Source of the DNA: Lepas anatifera
Lineage: Eukaryota > Arthropoda > Thecostraca > Lepadidae
Direction: 5' to 3'
Assembly (NCBI GenBank): GCA_034440635.1
Contig: JAOTON010000961.1
Span: 1,240,001 to 1,304,000 of the forward strand
DNA: 64,000 nucleotides
Shown: positions 24,201 through 46,189 of the stretch, piece by piece
How the letters are laid out: each line of letters starts with the position of its first letter
How positions within the stretch are numbered: the first letter of the stretch is position 1
Notes under the pieces: model-generated
Databases searched by the model: none
Told to the model about the DNA's origin: nothing
What the model saw: only the letters and a program-made list of their open reading frames with translations
Translations under genes and position numbers: made by a program

Positions 24201-25601
24201 ATATGGGAGGGGCGGGGGGGGCTGCCGGGCTCCAGTTATTATATGCCCACATATTGTCATATTTCAGACAAAATTGGGAAAAAATCATACGCTTTTTTGT
24301 AACCAGCCGTTACAGAATGTAGCTGTGAGCCCAAATCAGCACTTTTTGTTCTAGGAGGGAGTGTATTGTCAGTAGCAGGTTGAAGATTGACTGACCCCTC
24401 ACTTTTTCCCGGCGGCAACACTCAGCAGAGCGACTGTGGCACGGTTACGGCCGTCCTAAATCACCTAACACATTTGTTTTACAATTTCTAACCCCCTCTC
24501 CAATGTAATTCCTTTTTGTTACCTCCATAACACGTTTGATGACACTGTCGGGACTACCCTTATCCACCCTCCGGGTTACGTGATTTATGAACGTCCATTT
24601 AACTGACATTAGTGGCCAAGTAAATGCCAAGCTGATGAGCCCGAAATAACAATCAAAATAAATCAATGGTTCAAAATCAGCTCACACAACCATCTGGGCA
24701 CTTCCCTCCCGCCCATACATTATCTCCCTCCACTGTATAATACACCCAGTGTATGTTACAGACAAAAGAAAACTTGGTAAGGCGAAAATACTAAACAAAA
24801 CGACTAAAAGAGAACACATACATGAACAAATTCAGGCGGCTGGGCCAGCTAGTCTGTGTGTAAAATATTGAACAGACGCTGATAACATTGTTTAACCACC
24901 GATGTATAATCGTTATCAACCCCAGCTAAGATATACCCGCAGCCCACTGATACCATTACGGGTGTTTGAGCTACAGAGTTTTTGTGCGGGAATGTGCAAC
25001 CGGAGGAAAATAAATTTTCCGACTAAGTATAAAAACACATTAGTTCCAGCATTCAGTTGCTTTGTCGAAAAAAACATCTTCTGGTGAGCTTACAAGTGAG
25101 ACAAGGTGTCAGTAGACAGGCTTACCCTAACGGAATATTGCTAAAAAGAACAGCCTTCGTGTCTGAGCTGGATCAACTGTAGGCAGAATGCTTCATAGCT
25201 CAGGCTATAAAAACTGTCCCATCAGAAGGAAGAAAAAGCTCAACTGCGAAACACAATTCCTCTACATCCTTATTTAAAATATTAGGTCTCCAGGAAAAGC
25301 TTCGGTGTGCTGCGGAAGACCTTATGCCACTGGTAGAGGAAATAAAGCACCAGCGCTCCGGCATGTGGGATCCAGCGAGAATACAGAGAGACTGTGCGAG
25401 CACGCGCCTGATCTGACCAGCATGTGTCTGGAGCGGCGATTAATTCAAACGACGGGGGGGCCAGGTCTAAACACGAAACACACGAGAAGTGAGAGGGTCC
25501 ACGCTATCCTTAGTACACATCCGCTTATTTCGTCAGAAACTCACTGGACATGTCCTCTTGAACTCGTTGAGCTGGTTTGAAGCCTTGCAACGGTGAGCCA
25601 T
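9152..25601 (-). CDS. Cat: catalase gene (nine exons, last coding exon not found)
   Basis: Heme catalase, which converts hydrogen peroxide to water and oxygen, normally in peroxisomes. Exons in transcript order: 25601-25545, 21493-21322, 21058-20766, 16315-16136, 14515-14324, 13378-13226, 12178-12006, 10324-10228, 9250-9152. All have GT donors and AG acceptors, and the phases join without a break into 472 codons. Catalytic His72 (VVHAKGAG), Asn145 (LVGNNTP) and the heme-ligand Tyr355 (LFSYPDTH) are present, with spacing that matches human H75, N148 and Y358. The assignment is firm. The final 35-40 residues, including any peroxisomal signal, are missing: no matching exon was seen between 1 and 9151, so it may lie outside the window or be too diverged to see. 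Introns 1 and 3 exceed 4 kb and carry MITEs. Introns 4, 5 and 8 carry tandem repeats touching exon borders. Confidence 0.95.
9253..9990 (-). repeat. minisatellite at catalase exon 9 acceptor
   Basis: Dozens of 16-21-bp units of the form GTCACCTGAGGACACAAC (plus strand). On the gene strand each unit reads TGTCCTCAG|GTGAC, the same as the exon 9 acceptor and the first exon bases. It fills about three quarters of intron 8. The long open frames on both strands here are repeat artefacts. Confidence 0.93.
10228..10324 (-). CDS. Cat: catalase exon 8
   Basis: A short exon encoding (S)[13 protein letters not shown] to EDNNFSQ, the hinge between the barrel and the C-terminal helices. It completes the phase 2 codon from exon 7 as AGT. 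Donor CAG|GTACGG. Confidence 0.9.
10531..11727 (+). mobile_element. AGGTCA-rich TTAA element (family B), uninterrupted copy
   Basis: Flanked by TTAA at 10527-10530 and 11728-11731. The left end begins CCTTCGCCCGGGTGGGG; the right end, inverted, reads CCCTTGCCCCGGTGG. It holds the palindrome GGCGGCGCGAAGCGCCGCC and GTCATATCAGGTCAGGTCACC. It lies within catalase intron 7 and ends about 280 bp from exon 7. Confidence 0.85.
12006..12178 (-). CDS. Cat: catalase exon 7 (heme-ligand tyrosine)
   Basis: Encodes [15 protein letters not shown] with proximal heme ligand Tyr355, then [16 protein letters not shown] and APNYFPNSF. It starts in phase 0 and ends in phase 2 at TTCAG|GTGGGT. Confidence 0.96.
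13226..13378 (-). CDS. Cat: catalase exon 6
   Basis: Fifty-one codons, [11 protein letters not shown] to SPDKMLQ, including NYFAEVEQ. The acceptor CTCTGCCAG|ATCTGG is the sequence that is repeated many times in the adjoining intron (13381-13850). Confidence 0.95.
13381..13850 (-). repeat. minisatellite at catalase exon 6 acceptor, with G/C tract
   Basis: Roughly ten units of 32-36 bp built on GCCAGATCTGGCAGAGGGCA, three at 13381-13470 and the rest at 13635-13850. They are separated by a very G-rich stretch (13480-13635). On the gene strand each unit contains CTCTGCCAG|ATCTGG, the exon 6 acceptor and first exon bases. Confidence 0.9.
14324..14515 (-). CDS. Cat: catalase exon 5
   Basis: Sixty-four codons, TDQKIKC to NPFDLTK, in phase 0 at both ends. 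It contains the conserved DPDYGI-like and FNPFDLTK segments. Acceptor CGCAG, donor AAG|GTTAGC. Confidence 0.95.
15977..16126. repeat. CT / ACTC / poly-C microsatellite beside catalase exon 4 donor
   Basis: CT-rich repeats, then (ACTC)n, then about 18 C residues and (CT)n, ending ten bases from the exon 4 donor. On the gene strand it is (GA)n, poly-G, (GAGT)n just inside the intron. Confidence 0.95.
16136..16315 (-). CDS. Cat: catalase exon 4
   Basis: Sixty codons from DPDMFWDF to CKFHYK, with the [10 protein letters not shown] core motif. Both ends are phase 0. The donor AAG|GTACCC is followed within ten intron bases by a long CT, poly-C and ACTC microsatellite. Confidence 0.96.
17769..18082. 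mobile_element. hAT-like MITE in catalase intron 3
   Basis: 314 bp, ends CAGGGGCGGACGCAG and (inverted) CATTGGCGGACGCAG, flanked by an exact 8-bp duplication GTTACTTG at 17761-17768 and 18083-18090. An 8-bp duplication with a CAGGGGCGG end fits the hAT superfamily. The inside repeats CTACAGACCTAGTGTAAAC. Confidence 0.85.
19543..19945. repeat. minisatellite, GACAGCTGACGCTG units
   Basis: About 25 imperfect units of 14-18 bp such as GACAGCTGACGCTGTGG in catalase intron 3. It contains many CAGCTG E-box palindromes. It is not near an exon. Confidence 0.9.
20766..21058 (-). CDS. Cat: catalase exon 3
   Basis: Encodes [10 protein letters not shown] to NPATHLK, including the distal heme-pocket Asn145 in [10 protein letters not shown] and the conserved [13 protein letters not shown] segment. 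It enters in phase 1 and leaves in phase 0 at AAG|GTAAGG. Confidence 0.97.
21322..21493 (-). CDS. Cat: catalase exon 2
   Basis: Encodes KPDQCTT through VVHAKGAG, with the catalytic His72. It starts in phase 0 after CTTCAG and ends in phase 1 at G|GTGAGA. The phase 0 start just before KPD matches the exon 1/2 border of vertebrate catalase. Confidence 0.95.
21660..22106. mobile_element. TTAA-type MITE, family 1 copy 2 (catalase intron 1)
   Basis: Same family and ends as the copy at 440, flanked by TTAA at 21656-21659 and 22107-22110. It lies about 160 bp from exon 2. Confidence 0.9.
22452..23313 (+). repeat. pair of 75-bp identical direct repeats in catalase intron 1
   Basis: 22452-22526 and 23239-23313 are identical over 75 bases (starting TGCGGCTTTAAGTTTGTCTC). 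The regions upstream also share CCATGATGACGT, so this may be an old tandem duplication of roughly 0.75 kb with one strongly conserved block. Confidence 0.8.
23433..23588. mobile_element. hAT-like MITE remnant
   Basis: Left CATGCCGGATCTAGG and right CCTGGATCCGCCCCTGC look like inverted GGCGGATCCAGG-type ends about 150 bp apart in catalase intron 1. No clear target duplication was seen. Confidence 0.35.
25545..25601 (-). CDS. Cat: catalase exon 1 (start codon)
   Basis: The ATG is at 25601-25599, with 19 codons followed by a GTGAGT donor and a phase 0 end. The peptide contains ASNQLNEFK, which lines up with the ASNQL motif near the N-terminus of insect catalases, so this exon was chosen although it lies 4 kb from exon 2. 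A pyrimidine tract ending in CAG lies about 14 bases upstream of the ATG, so a non-coding 5' exon may precede it. Confidence 0.8.
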
Positions 25602-25621
25602 GGTGACCTCTCAGTCTGAAA

Positions 25622-28183
25622 GACAAGGCAAATCACTGAGAATTTTAATACTGTAGAATGATAGAATTATCATAGATAAAATATGAACGATGTGCTCCAT
25701 TCTAAGCAAATTCATAACATATCGAGCTTTAACTCATTGGAGGATTATATAATTTCTGGGGGTGCTATAGGACTATGGAAACATCACCACTGTAGTGGAG
25801 AGGTGGAAGCTCTGGATATAACACCACAACAGCTACGAATCGGAAACAATCACGAACTTGACTCCGTGCACTCGCGAACTACGCCTCCTTTCACGCGATT
25901 TAACACAGACTGGCAGCTGGCAATCTCCGGCGGTAATAGACAACGGTGATCTTGTCTCTCTCGCCTGTGACGCCCCTGGCGGCGGCAATGGGAACTGTGC
26001 ACCACGGTCACTTCACCAGTGTTCAGGCTTCAAGGTTTTTGCTACATCTGCGGACGGGCCCGGCCACACCTTCGCGCGTTAAACGGGCACTGCAGCGTAT
26101 TATCTGGCAAAGACTAACACAGTCCAGTAGCTTGTGAAAGCATTAAGTTAAAATGCCGTTTCGATCATGTTTTACAAGGCTCCTGGACAATTCATCCGCT
26201 TTCATTGTCCCGGAACTCCAAGGTCACTGGATGCGTCGGCGAGGCATTCGCTACACACAGGCTTAGGGGTCGTCCATGCCTTACGTAACGCGTGTTTTTG
26301 AGAGTTTCGGACTCCGCCCTACCCCACGTAACGCCTTCGACGCCCATATTTAACGCTTCCTAACGCTGTGGCTGACTTCCCCACTCCCCCTTTACGCTAA
26401 TGATCTATGAAAGGCCCCTCAGAAGGTCAATATCGGCTGTTCAGGCCAATTAGGGTTGTACAGAAACCCGAGCCACTTATAACCTTACATCGGAAGAAGG
26501 AAGATATGCTTGCGTTCCCATGGTAATGAGACGCCAGCCTGGGACAACGATTCAACATTAGTCCTCTGCCCTCAAATCCAAATCCACCCCGGGATATTTA
26601 TCCAACAATGGAACCGTCCCGCCCCATTTCATACTTTTTTGCAGAACTTCCAGGAGTCCTTCCGTTCCATGCCGCTCCAAATGAGTCAGGTAGAGTTGCG
26701 TCCCATCGCGTCCCATAATTCTCCTCCCAAGCAGACATCTATGGATAATCTTCCCAGCCGATACAAGTGGTCAACAAAATGATACCCCATACGATAACGA
26801 TAACAGTACGATAACGATACTTGTCACTGACTGGGCTGCCTTCAAAGGCACGGCATCCTTTTCGAGCAGCCACTGCCATCAAATAAAGATGGAAAATAAG
26901 GCCGCACCGAATATAAGTGATGACCGAGACCATACCTCAGTCCCTCATATCGTTATCACTTATGAGGCCTTTCAGTCAGTGACCATGTTAAACATGGAAT
27001 GCACGAAGCTTTGTCTGGTATGAGTCCGGCTGCAAAGTTTGCGAGGTTAGTCTACGCGGCACTGCTGAATGTCTCGCGCTTTTCAGAAAACAGCAACATC
27101 ACCCCCAGAATGTCTGGTTTTTCAGAAATAAGGGAACACGAATCCGTGTGATGCCATATTTTTGGCAAGCTCAGCTTGGGTCACCATGTTTTGATCAAGT
27201 ACTGCATTATCGTATAGAACCACGATCATGTCCAGCATCACGAGCCCGAGAATACTTCAGGTGGTCGAGATTGGTTTCACCAACAGTCCTAAGTTTCAAT
27301 CCACGCGCGTTGTATTCGGCTGCCAGACATTTTTCACCGACGGCTTACGCCTGCAGGTTTTTTCGCATACACCGCATGTTGGCGTTTCGCCGCAAATCAT
27401 GTTGAAACATTGTCTTCACCTAAATCTTGGACACACCAATAAATGGAAGCTAGACATGGAATTCACACACAACGCAATATTAGGTTTACTACTTCGCGAA
27501 ACATATGCCTGATTGCAGGAATACCAAAGGAGGACAAATACTGCACAATGATGCACACAGGGTTCACTTGCAACAGCCTCCCAACCGAATTGGCGGCAAG
27601 TGATGACCCTCGCAGCTGGTGCGTCGTCAAGCCCCAGCTATTTTGATTCACCGTTTGAGGAGAAATAGGCGTCTCCAGCGGGGAAATCAGCCACTCCCGG
27701 GAATTTTCTCTGCCCGCCTCCACTGGCTCCGTATTTTTCTTGACGTCCGCCATCATTAAGCTATCGATACATCAAGATGGGTTCTTGATGGTGTCTTTTG
27801 CCGCCAACGGTACCGAGGCACAGAAGTCGGACGCAATTAAGGCTTTCGTACACATTTTACAGCATACCTATACATTATAATGGCATAGCTGATAATAAAA
27901 CCGGCATGGGTGTTAAATGTGATATTCCAATGTGATAGTGTATATCAAGGTACCCGAGATTACCAAGAATCACACTGATGAGATATCCACCAAGCTGACA
28001 CACTCAGAGTTGAAGACTCCTGCGATCTAACTTGTGCATTGTAGTCCTTCTCTAGGGTCGAGGTCCTAGGTTAGGTTTTTTTTTGTTTTTTAGAAGGAAC
28101 AAAAAGGTCCTTGACTTTATAGTCTGCTCCACGAATCTAATCAATCGCCGTTCCTACGGTCGGTACCGTCCTGAGGCTGCTCA
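25622..28183. other. intergenic region upstream of catalase
   Basis: Contains the short MITE at 26263-26425 and no convincing coding sequence. The catalase promoter should lie in its left part, but no TATA or initiator could be placed with confidence. Confidence 0.4.
26263..26425. mobile_element. short MITE with TACGTAACGC ends
   Basis: Left AGGGGTCGTCCATGCCTTAC then GTAACGC; right, inverted, GAGGGGCCTTTCATAGATCA then TTAGCG. The ends resemble the AGGGGTCGTCCAT termini of common animal hAT-like MITEs. Intergenic, upstream of catalase. Confidence 0.45.
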
Positions 28184-28750
28184 TACCTTACCTTACCTTA
28201 CGGATTTTCGGAATTTCGAGGCACAAGGCCTGCAGGCTCCGTTCTCCACGAGCTCAATTTCCATCGTGCTTGACTCACTCGTTCTCAGGAGAAAAGTACC
28301 TGAGATGGGCCCAGTGTTCATCTAGGCCACTTTTGAAGTGGGAAATGGTTTGTGCTGTAACGACAGAGTCAGGGAGAGAGTTCCAATCGGATATAGATCG
28401 GACCCCCAGGGTGCAACGACGAATCCTTGTTTGGGCTGTTGGTTTAGCCAACTTCTTAGAATGACCTCGAGTGCGAGTGTGGGGGTCCAGAGCAACAAAC
28501 TGCGCGAAATCCTGATCGATGTTGCCGTTCATCAGCTGGTACAGCTTGATCACGTCCCCCCTACATCTGCGGTAGTATAGGGATGGAAGATCTAGTGCTT
28601 GCAGTCTCTCTGGGTAGGGTAAGTGACGAAGGGACTGCACCAGGCGGGTTGCACGACTCTGGACTCTTTCCACTAGCTTCTGCTCGGCGCGGTTGAATGG
28701 GCCCCACACACTGTTGCCATATTCCATGTATCTGGAATTGAAGCCGACAT
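28184..28750 (-). pseudogene. 5'-truncated non-LTR retrotransposon (RT C-terminal region)
   Basis: An open frame at 28272-28766 (minus) encodes the conserved tail of CR1/L2/RTE-like reverse transcriptases: MEYGNSVWGPF, KLVERVQSRATRLV, YPERLQALDLPSLYYRR, RGDVIKLYQLM, ISDWNSLPDSVV, FKSGLDEHW. After the stop there are about 70 bases and then three to four TAAGG units (28184-28202), a simple-repeat tail as in CR1/L2-like elements. The rest of the element is absent. Confidence 0.85.
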
Positions 28751-29391
28751 GCAGGGAAACAAACATGTGAGGAGGTTATCGGACCTCCCCATTTCCTCAG
28801 CACCGCCGGGCGAGCCTGCAGAGCTGTTGAAGCACCGCTGCACCCGTCGCGGATCCCCAGGCTGTGCGCTGGGGGATGGGTGCTTCCCTTGAAACTCTGA
28901 CTATACAACCCTGTGCCTAGAGTTAGAGATGTGGGTTAGATCTGTGACCACCTAGTTCAAGTGTGCAAAGTATGGCATTTTCGACGAGATCTCGTCTGTG
29001 CGAGTGCCCTTGGAGACAGGTTCTGATAATTTGCTCGTTGATTTACCTCCTTTTCATCTGTTCCATGTACCTATTAATTTCTTATATTTCATTCCTCCTT
29101 ATTTTTTGTTTTTTATATCTTTTTGATATTCTCTTCTTTCGCTTCTATTCTGCTATAGTGCAAAAATGAAATCAAACACGGATAAAGTAACTAATAAGAA
29201 AGGAGACATTGCATCATGTGGGCGAGGATGGGTGCGTTTATCCGGTATTATGGTAGTAGGCAGATCACATCTCACGGTTCAGGGGTCTAGTAAAAAGGGT
29301 CTAATGTTCATAGGCTCCACCCTTTGAAAGTTAGACCTTTTGAATAAGAATTCCAACCTTCAAAAGGTTCAAAGAGGTGTGCTCAGAAGGT

Positions 29392-29656
29392 TAGGTAGGT
29401 TAGGTTAGGTTAGGTTAGGTTAGGGTTGGTTTGATTTGGTTTGGTTTGGTTTGGTTTGGTTAGGTTAGGTTAGGTTAGGTTAGGTTAGGTTAGGTTAGGT
29501 TTGGTTAGGTTAGGTTAGGTTAGGTTAGGTTAGGTTAGGTTAGGTTAGGTTAGGTTAGGTTAAGTTAGGTTAGGTTAGGTCAGGTCAGGTCAGGTCAGGT
29601 CAGGTCAGATCAGGTCGGGTCAGGTCAGGTGAGGTGAGGTCAGGTCAGGTCAGGTC
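29392..29656 (+). repeat. (TTAGG)n and (TCAGG)n array, left foldback arm
   Basis: Pentamer array: mostly TTAGG, with a short TTTGG block near 29430-29460 and TCAGG from 29578. TTAGG is the usual arthropod telomere repeat. Confidence 0.95.
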
Positions 29657-29928
29657 AGTTGTGTATGCCCTTGGTCCCTATTTCCTAGTCTGGGGATATC
29701 ACCCCTCTTTCCAGAATCTTATTGCGCCTCTGGTCTGGGTACCACATTAAACTACTCAAACCCTCCCTCATTCTGTCTTTTTCACCTCTAGGGATTTTCT
29801 TGCAGAATGTGGGGATATTTTTTAAAACATTTCCCAAAGTGGTAACCAGACCAGAGGCACACTCAGAATCTGAAAAGAGGGTTGATATCCCCAGATTAGG
29901 AGATAAGGACCAAGGGCATACCAAACTG

Positions 29929-30157
29929 ACCTCACCTCACCTCATCCCCCACCTAACCTAACCTAACCTAACCTAACCTAACCTAACCTAACCTAACTAC
30001 CTAACCTAACCTAACCTAGCCTAGCCTAACCTAGCCTAGCCTAGCCTAGCCTAGCCTAGCCTAGCCTAGCCTAGCCTAGCCTAGCCTAGCCTAGCCTAGC
30101 CTAGCCTAGCCTAGCCTAGCCTAGCCTAGCCTAGCCCAACCTAACCTAACCCTCAAA
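29929..30157 (-). repeat. (CCTAA)n and (CCTAG)n array, right foldback arm
   Basis: Inverted counterpart of the left array: CCTAA units, then a long homogeneous CCTAG block (about 30020-30135), then CCTAA again. The unit composition differs from the left arm, so the arrays have evolved separately. Confidence 0.95.
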
Positions 30158-30389
30158 TCCTCCTTTTATCATGTGTCTTAGCACGCCTCTGTGACATCAT
30201 GCACCCCACTCTCATGCATCTGAGCACGCCCTTTTGGACCTTTTGAACGTTTGACTTCTTATTCAAAAGGTCTAACTTTCAAAGGGTGGAGCCTATGAAC
30301 ATTAGACCCTTTAATGAGTGGACCTTCTGATGTGATCCTTTGAACCGCGAGATGTGATCTGCCTACTACCATAATATACCCGTTTATCC

Positions 30390-32052
30390 ATCCATACATA
30401 TATTTACCACAATTATGACATGCAGCAAAATTCATGCTGGTGCAAGCTAAAAACGTTAAAATCTGGTAGGGGATGCCAAGATTTCTCCCTGGTATAAGGT
30501 GAATTGATCCAAATTGTAAGTGGCTGGTGGTGCAAATTTTTATGTTAATTTTAGATGGCTGGTGTGACTTGTCTGAACTGTTGCCATGCTTTTCAGACTG
30601 GCCACAAATTATGATTCTGTCTTGTTACTGCAGATGGGTATTTTCACTGGATATTGATTCTCCCAGGCCATCCATGAAAGTTAAGTACACCTGTTGCAGT
30701 CACCAGGATTAGGCGGTACACCACCAATGACAATAATTGATGGCATGCATCAGCTGTTGCAGCTCCCTTTCTAAATCAGTCCACAACAAAGCTAGATTCT
30801 CACTGGGCTTATGCTGATACTAAGTACCATGTCCCTAAAGTTGACCTGAGTTGATACTCCCTACCTTTCCCCTCCTAGCCCCAAGGATATTTATATTCTC
30901 TGGGCCATCTTCAGGCTTTTTGTTAGAGGAAGGTAAACTGATTCTCCTTAAGTAATACTCATTAAACTACTTTAAACTATACCTATACCTAAGGATTACA
31001 GATTTTGCAAGGCCTTTTCAGTCTGTTGGCTGTGGTCTCTGACAAGCTCATGCCAGGCTGAGTATTCTGTCAACCTTTCTCAGATTAAAGGGTCGGAGAG
31101 AAGCAGAGGCCCTTGCTAACCGAGTGACTTGCCAAGAAGTGTTTCTGGGGTGAATATGTACCTTAATGAGTTCCTGTACGACGCCTATCCTCACTCCCGC
31201 TCGTCAGTGAATCAGAGCCAGCCCAAAATAAAATATGAATAAAATACAATAGTGAATCAGAGACCAAAGCCAACCTGAAAACCGAAAACATTAGGTTATC
31301 TTGTGAGTTACTTTTTGTTCTGTGCATAGGGTGTATTTTCACAAATATTCCTCATTTTTCCTCACATTTTATACCTTCTTACCCTCTTCTCAAAAGCCCT
31401 TGCCCTCACCCTCACGAGAAACTTTACACCTAGGTATTTATTATTATTCAACAGCCCTGCTTTACACTACACCACCACGAGTGGTGTGTTTTGGTAGTAG
31501 GGCTCTAATAAAAAAATTAGAGCCGTGTTATTCTGCCGGCAGTACGCATAATAGTGTGCTGCACTCATGCGCAGTACGGTATCATGGACTACAAGATACC
31601 GTAATGCGCATGCGTGTAGCATACTAGATGCATTCTGCACGTTAGAATAACACGATGGCTATTTGACGATGTTGCCTTGAGGCTAAAAAATATTTTGAAA
31701 ATTCGATAAAAATATTTTGTTCTTCTACGGCTTATTTTCGATTCCGATTTCTTCAAAACTCTATTTCGGCAAATAAAAATATACAACTTTACAGACTAAA
31801 AGGTAAAACACCAATAAAATAACAAAGAACCCTTGGCGCGGCGTAAGCTCGCGCGATATTCGATTTGTTGTTCTGCGCGTGGCGTAAAAATTTGGGAGTC
31901 CATTAATGAGGTTACTGAGTATTGATATTTAGTTAGTAAGTGGAAGCGGGCGTTGCATCTAAACTACATTCGTAAGTGAGGAATAACAGCCTGATGCTCA
32001 TATTATATAAAATTTGTTCGAAAATTAACTGTCTGTTAATATAGCTTATTAA
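30390..32052. other. intergenic, no gene recognised
   Basis: AT-rich DNA with short unsupported open frames. A small palindrome (ACGGTATCATGGACTACAAG then ATACCGT) lies at 31575-31602. Confidence 0.4.
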
Positions 32053-32381
32053 CAGTCTGTTGGTATAGCTTTGGGCTCCGGCCTGCTGCTTAGAAACATG
32101 CAGTGGCAGTGCATGTACAGGCTGGGGATCCGTTCCCCTGAGACGTCTCTAGCGCTCAATTAATTTGCCCGACGTAGGTCGGCTGGCAACTGACTGGTGA
32201 AGGGGTGACCTGAGCGGGTCGGCCATCCCTGTGCTTTGTGAGATGTTAAACTTCACTTGGGCTTCTAAACGAACCCTACATTGTAGGAGTTGCTCGTTCA
32301 TGTGGTGGGGTCGGGGTCTCTGTCACAAGTCCCTCGATGACTTTTGTGAGACTCCAACTGCAACAGCTGTACTGGGAACAA
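32053..32381 (+). mobile_element. tRNA-derived SINE, copy 1
   Basis: Shares more than 300 bp with the inverted copy at 53749-54068, for example TTTGGGCTCCGGCCTGCTGC, GTCGGCTGGCAACTGACTGG and GTGAGACTCCAACTGCAACA. Its tRNA-like head is degraded. Confidence 0.8.
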
Positions 32382-32810
32382 CTTGGAGAAATGTTATTAA
32401 AAAATCAGTAATATAGCAAGTTACAGTGAATTATTATCTATAAGCAGATAGCGGGATTTTACTTGGCTCGTCCAGTTTGTCGTGCTGATCTGAGTCAGAA
32501 CTTAAATTGCTGGGCTCAGGGTGAGTTGTGAGTTGAGTCAACCCACTTTGAAAGAAATTTTGCAGATTTATAATGGGATTGGAAAAGAGATAGCTGTGTG
32601 ATAGAGCATGCTGATAAGCTACTTGATCGATGCTTCATTTATCCCAGAACTTACTGTTTACATAGAAAAAGAGATAAAAATTAACCCCCTATCAACTCCC
32701 CGTTCCCTGGATGGTCATGTGGTATGAGGTGACAGAGAGAACGTGACATATTGCTCAAGCCCTGCTGGGTGTTCTGTGCTGACAATTTTTTCTTGCTTGG
32801 GCCTCTTTAA

Positions 32811-33833
32811 CCCCGCTCCCCACCGGGGATCTGGCGCCACCTCCGCCCCACTGGGGGGCATCGATGGCCCCCTCTAACTCCAAAATTTGGGGGTTAGCGC
32901 AAATCTGCAAAGTGCATTAGAAAGCTCGTATGAATTCAGTAAGAAATTACCTAGCATGTTTAAGTGCTCAGGTCAATGGTTTGGCCTCCAGAGGTCAAGA
33001 AAGGTCACGATAGGCTATTTTCACTCAAATATGCAATGCTTAAGAAAACTGAGCATAACTCCTATGCCATTAGATCTAATGGGATTTGGTTAAGTACATT
33101 TGATAGGAAATTTCCAGACCTTTTTCCGCTATGTGGAACGTAAATACCTCCCACCAGTGGTTTGACCTCCAGAGGTCACCTCGTGACCTAAGATGACCTG
33201 AGGTCACGAAAGGTCAGAAAGTGACCTTGCCGTATATCAAATGAAAGCCAGTGACGAGACAAACACGATGGTGTTTGTTTCAGCGCTCTAGCTTAAATAG
33301 GTCAAAAGTTATTGTCAAAATACTGTTTTTGACCCCTGGTGACCTTGGATGACCTTGTAAAAGTCGAAGGACAAATATGACCCCTGGGATCCGTGAAAGG
33401 GTGTCCAAAAACGCTGTTCTGAGCAGTCTGAGTATTTGCAATAATTTTTGTGGCTTTTAGATCACGAGACAGCTTTTCCCCATGCTTTTCCAATGGGAGA
33501 GGTCGCCTCGTGACCTGACCTCAGGTCACGAAATCTAAAAATCCCGGATATACACGTTGTAGACCCTGGAAGGGTTATAAAGTGTAGCAAGTTTCAAATC
33601 GATCGACTAAGAAATGTAGCTCTTATAGAGCTTCAAAGTTGAAGTGAGGTGACCTTGGTTGACCTCACCTGGTGACCTGACCTTGGGTGACCCGGGGTAA
33701 AAATTTTCAGGGATGGTGGGAAAATGATGAGGAGAGAGATAGAGCCCTCAACCGCGGTGCTGCCTTTCGTCGTTTTTCTGCTATCTCGAAAAACCTTAGG
33801 GGGGCCATTGATGGCCCCCTGGTGGGGCGAGGT
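32811..33833 (+). mobile_element. AGGTCA-rich TTAA element (family A)
   Basis: TTAA at 32807-32810 and 33834-33837. Ends are CCCCGCTCCCCACC and, inverted, ACCTCGCCCCACC. GGCATCGATGGCCCCC near the left and GCCATTGATGGCCCCC near the right are further inverted blocks. Many AGGTCA/TGACCT half-sites. Confidence 0.82.
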
Positions 33834-34466
33834 TTAAAGCATACGTGCAAAACATGACTTAGGAACGAACCATTATAAACGCGTAAGATGTGCTTTATCT
33901 GCTAGTTTAATCGAAATGCGTTTTGATGTAGAAAAGAATGTGAGAAATTGAACAGTGTCCTTTTCGGTCCATGCAACAGCCTCTTTTTAGCTAAAACGTT
34001 TATTTGCGCTCGTTGTCATGTATAGCTTAAATGAACAGCGTTATCACAGCATGAAACATTGCCATATCCATCGCCAATTTGACGTCACGCTGGTTTGAAT
34101 GCTTTTTGAACCGTAACAGAGGAATATTAAAACACAATATTAGGCTCCTTAACCATTTTTAAATTGAAAAAAACAAATATATGATGTCCAATAAATGCTG
34201 CTTCCAAAACCGCCCGAGCCTGGATTTGCACCAAGGTGCCTAACTCTCTTTTAATTTGCATCATTAGTAAACTTTCATTTAGCTGACCAGCGACAAGTGT
34301 TTTGAGCTGACGACTCTGCTTACCAGCCATAGCCAAGTATGATTTCAATGTGATTCCAAACCTGTAACAGCATGCACATTAATTGTATTTCCTCTCATTT
34401 ACAGGGCGAATGTCTGCGCTAAACAGGGGGAGGAGTAAGACACTTTAGACCCCGCTGACTGCACAG

Positions 34467-46024
<11,558 letters not shown>

Positions 46025-46054
<30 letters not shown>

Positions 46055-46170
46055 TCCCGGGGCTGCGGCTGCCTGCCCCTCTGATCCCGGGGCTGCGGCT
46101 GCCTGTCCCTCTGATCCCGGGACTGTGGCTACCTGACCCTCTGATCCCAGGAGTGCGGCTACCTGCCCGT
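46025..46170 (+). repeat. 30-bp tandem repeat spanning the TATDN2-like stop codon
   Basis: Four to five units near CCCGGGGCTGCGGCTGCCTG, 30 bp apart. The first unit contains the last codons and TGA; the rest lie in the 3' untranslated region. Confidence 0.88.
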
Positions 46171-46189
46171 TTGAGGCTGGGACCGGGGC

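Larger units (their letters stand above)
29244..30380. mobile_element. foldback (MULE-type?) transposon with TTAGG arrays in both arms
   Basis: Two inverted arms of roughly 500 bp flank a spacer of about 90 bp. The ends match (GGTATTATGGTAGTAGGCAG against GGTATATTATGGTAGTAGGC) and are flanked by the direct repeat CGTTTATCC at 29235-29243 and 30381-30389. Each arm has, from outside in, a unique segment of about 140 bp, a pentamer array, and a second unique segment (GTATGCCCTTGGTCC...). The arrays are TTAGG/TTTGG/TCAGG on the left and CCTAA/CCTAG on the right. There is no transposase gene, so it would be non-autonomous. Foldback elements with repeat-filled arms and 9-bp duplications are known and are often linked to the Mutator superfamily. 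Confidence 0.85.

Noticed and set aside
29392..30157. Relic of a telomere-to-telomere chromosome fusion
   Set aside because: The array orientation fits, but unique inverted sequence lies both outside and between the arrays, and a 9-bp target duplication bounds the whole unit.
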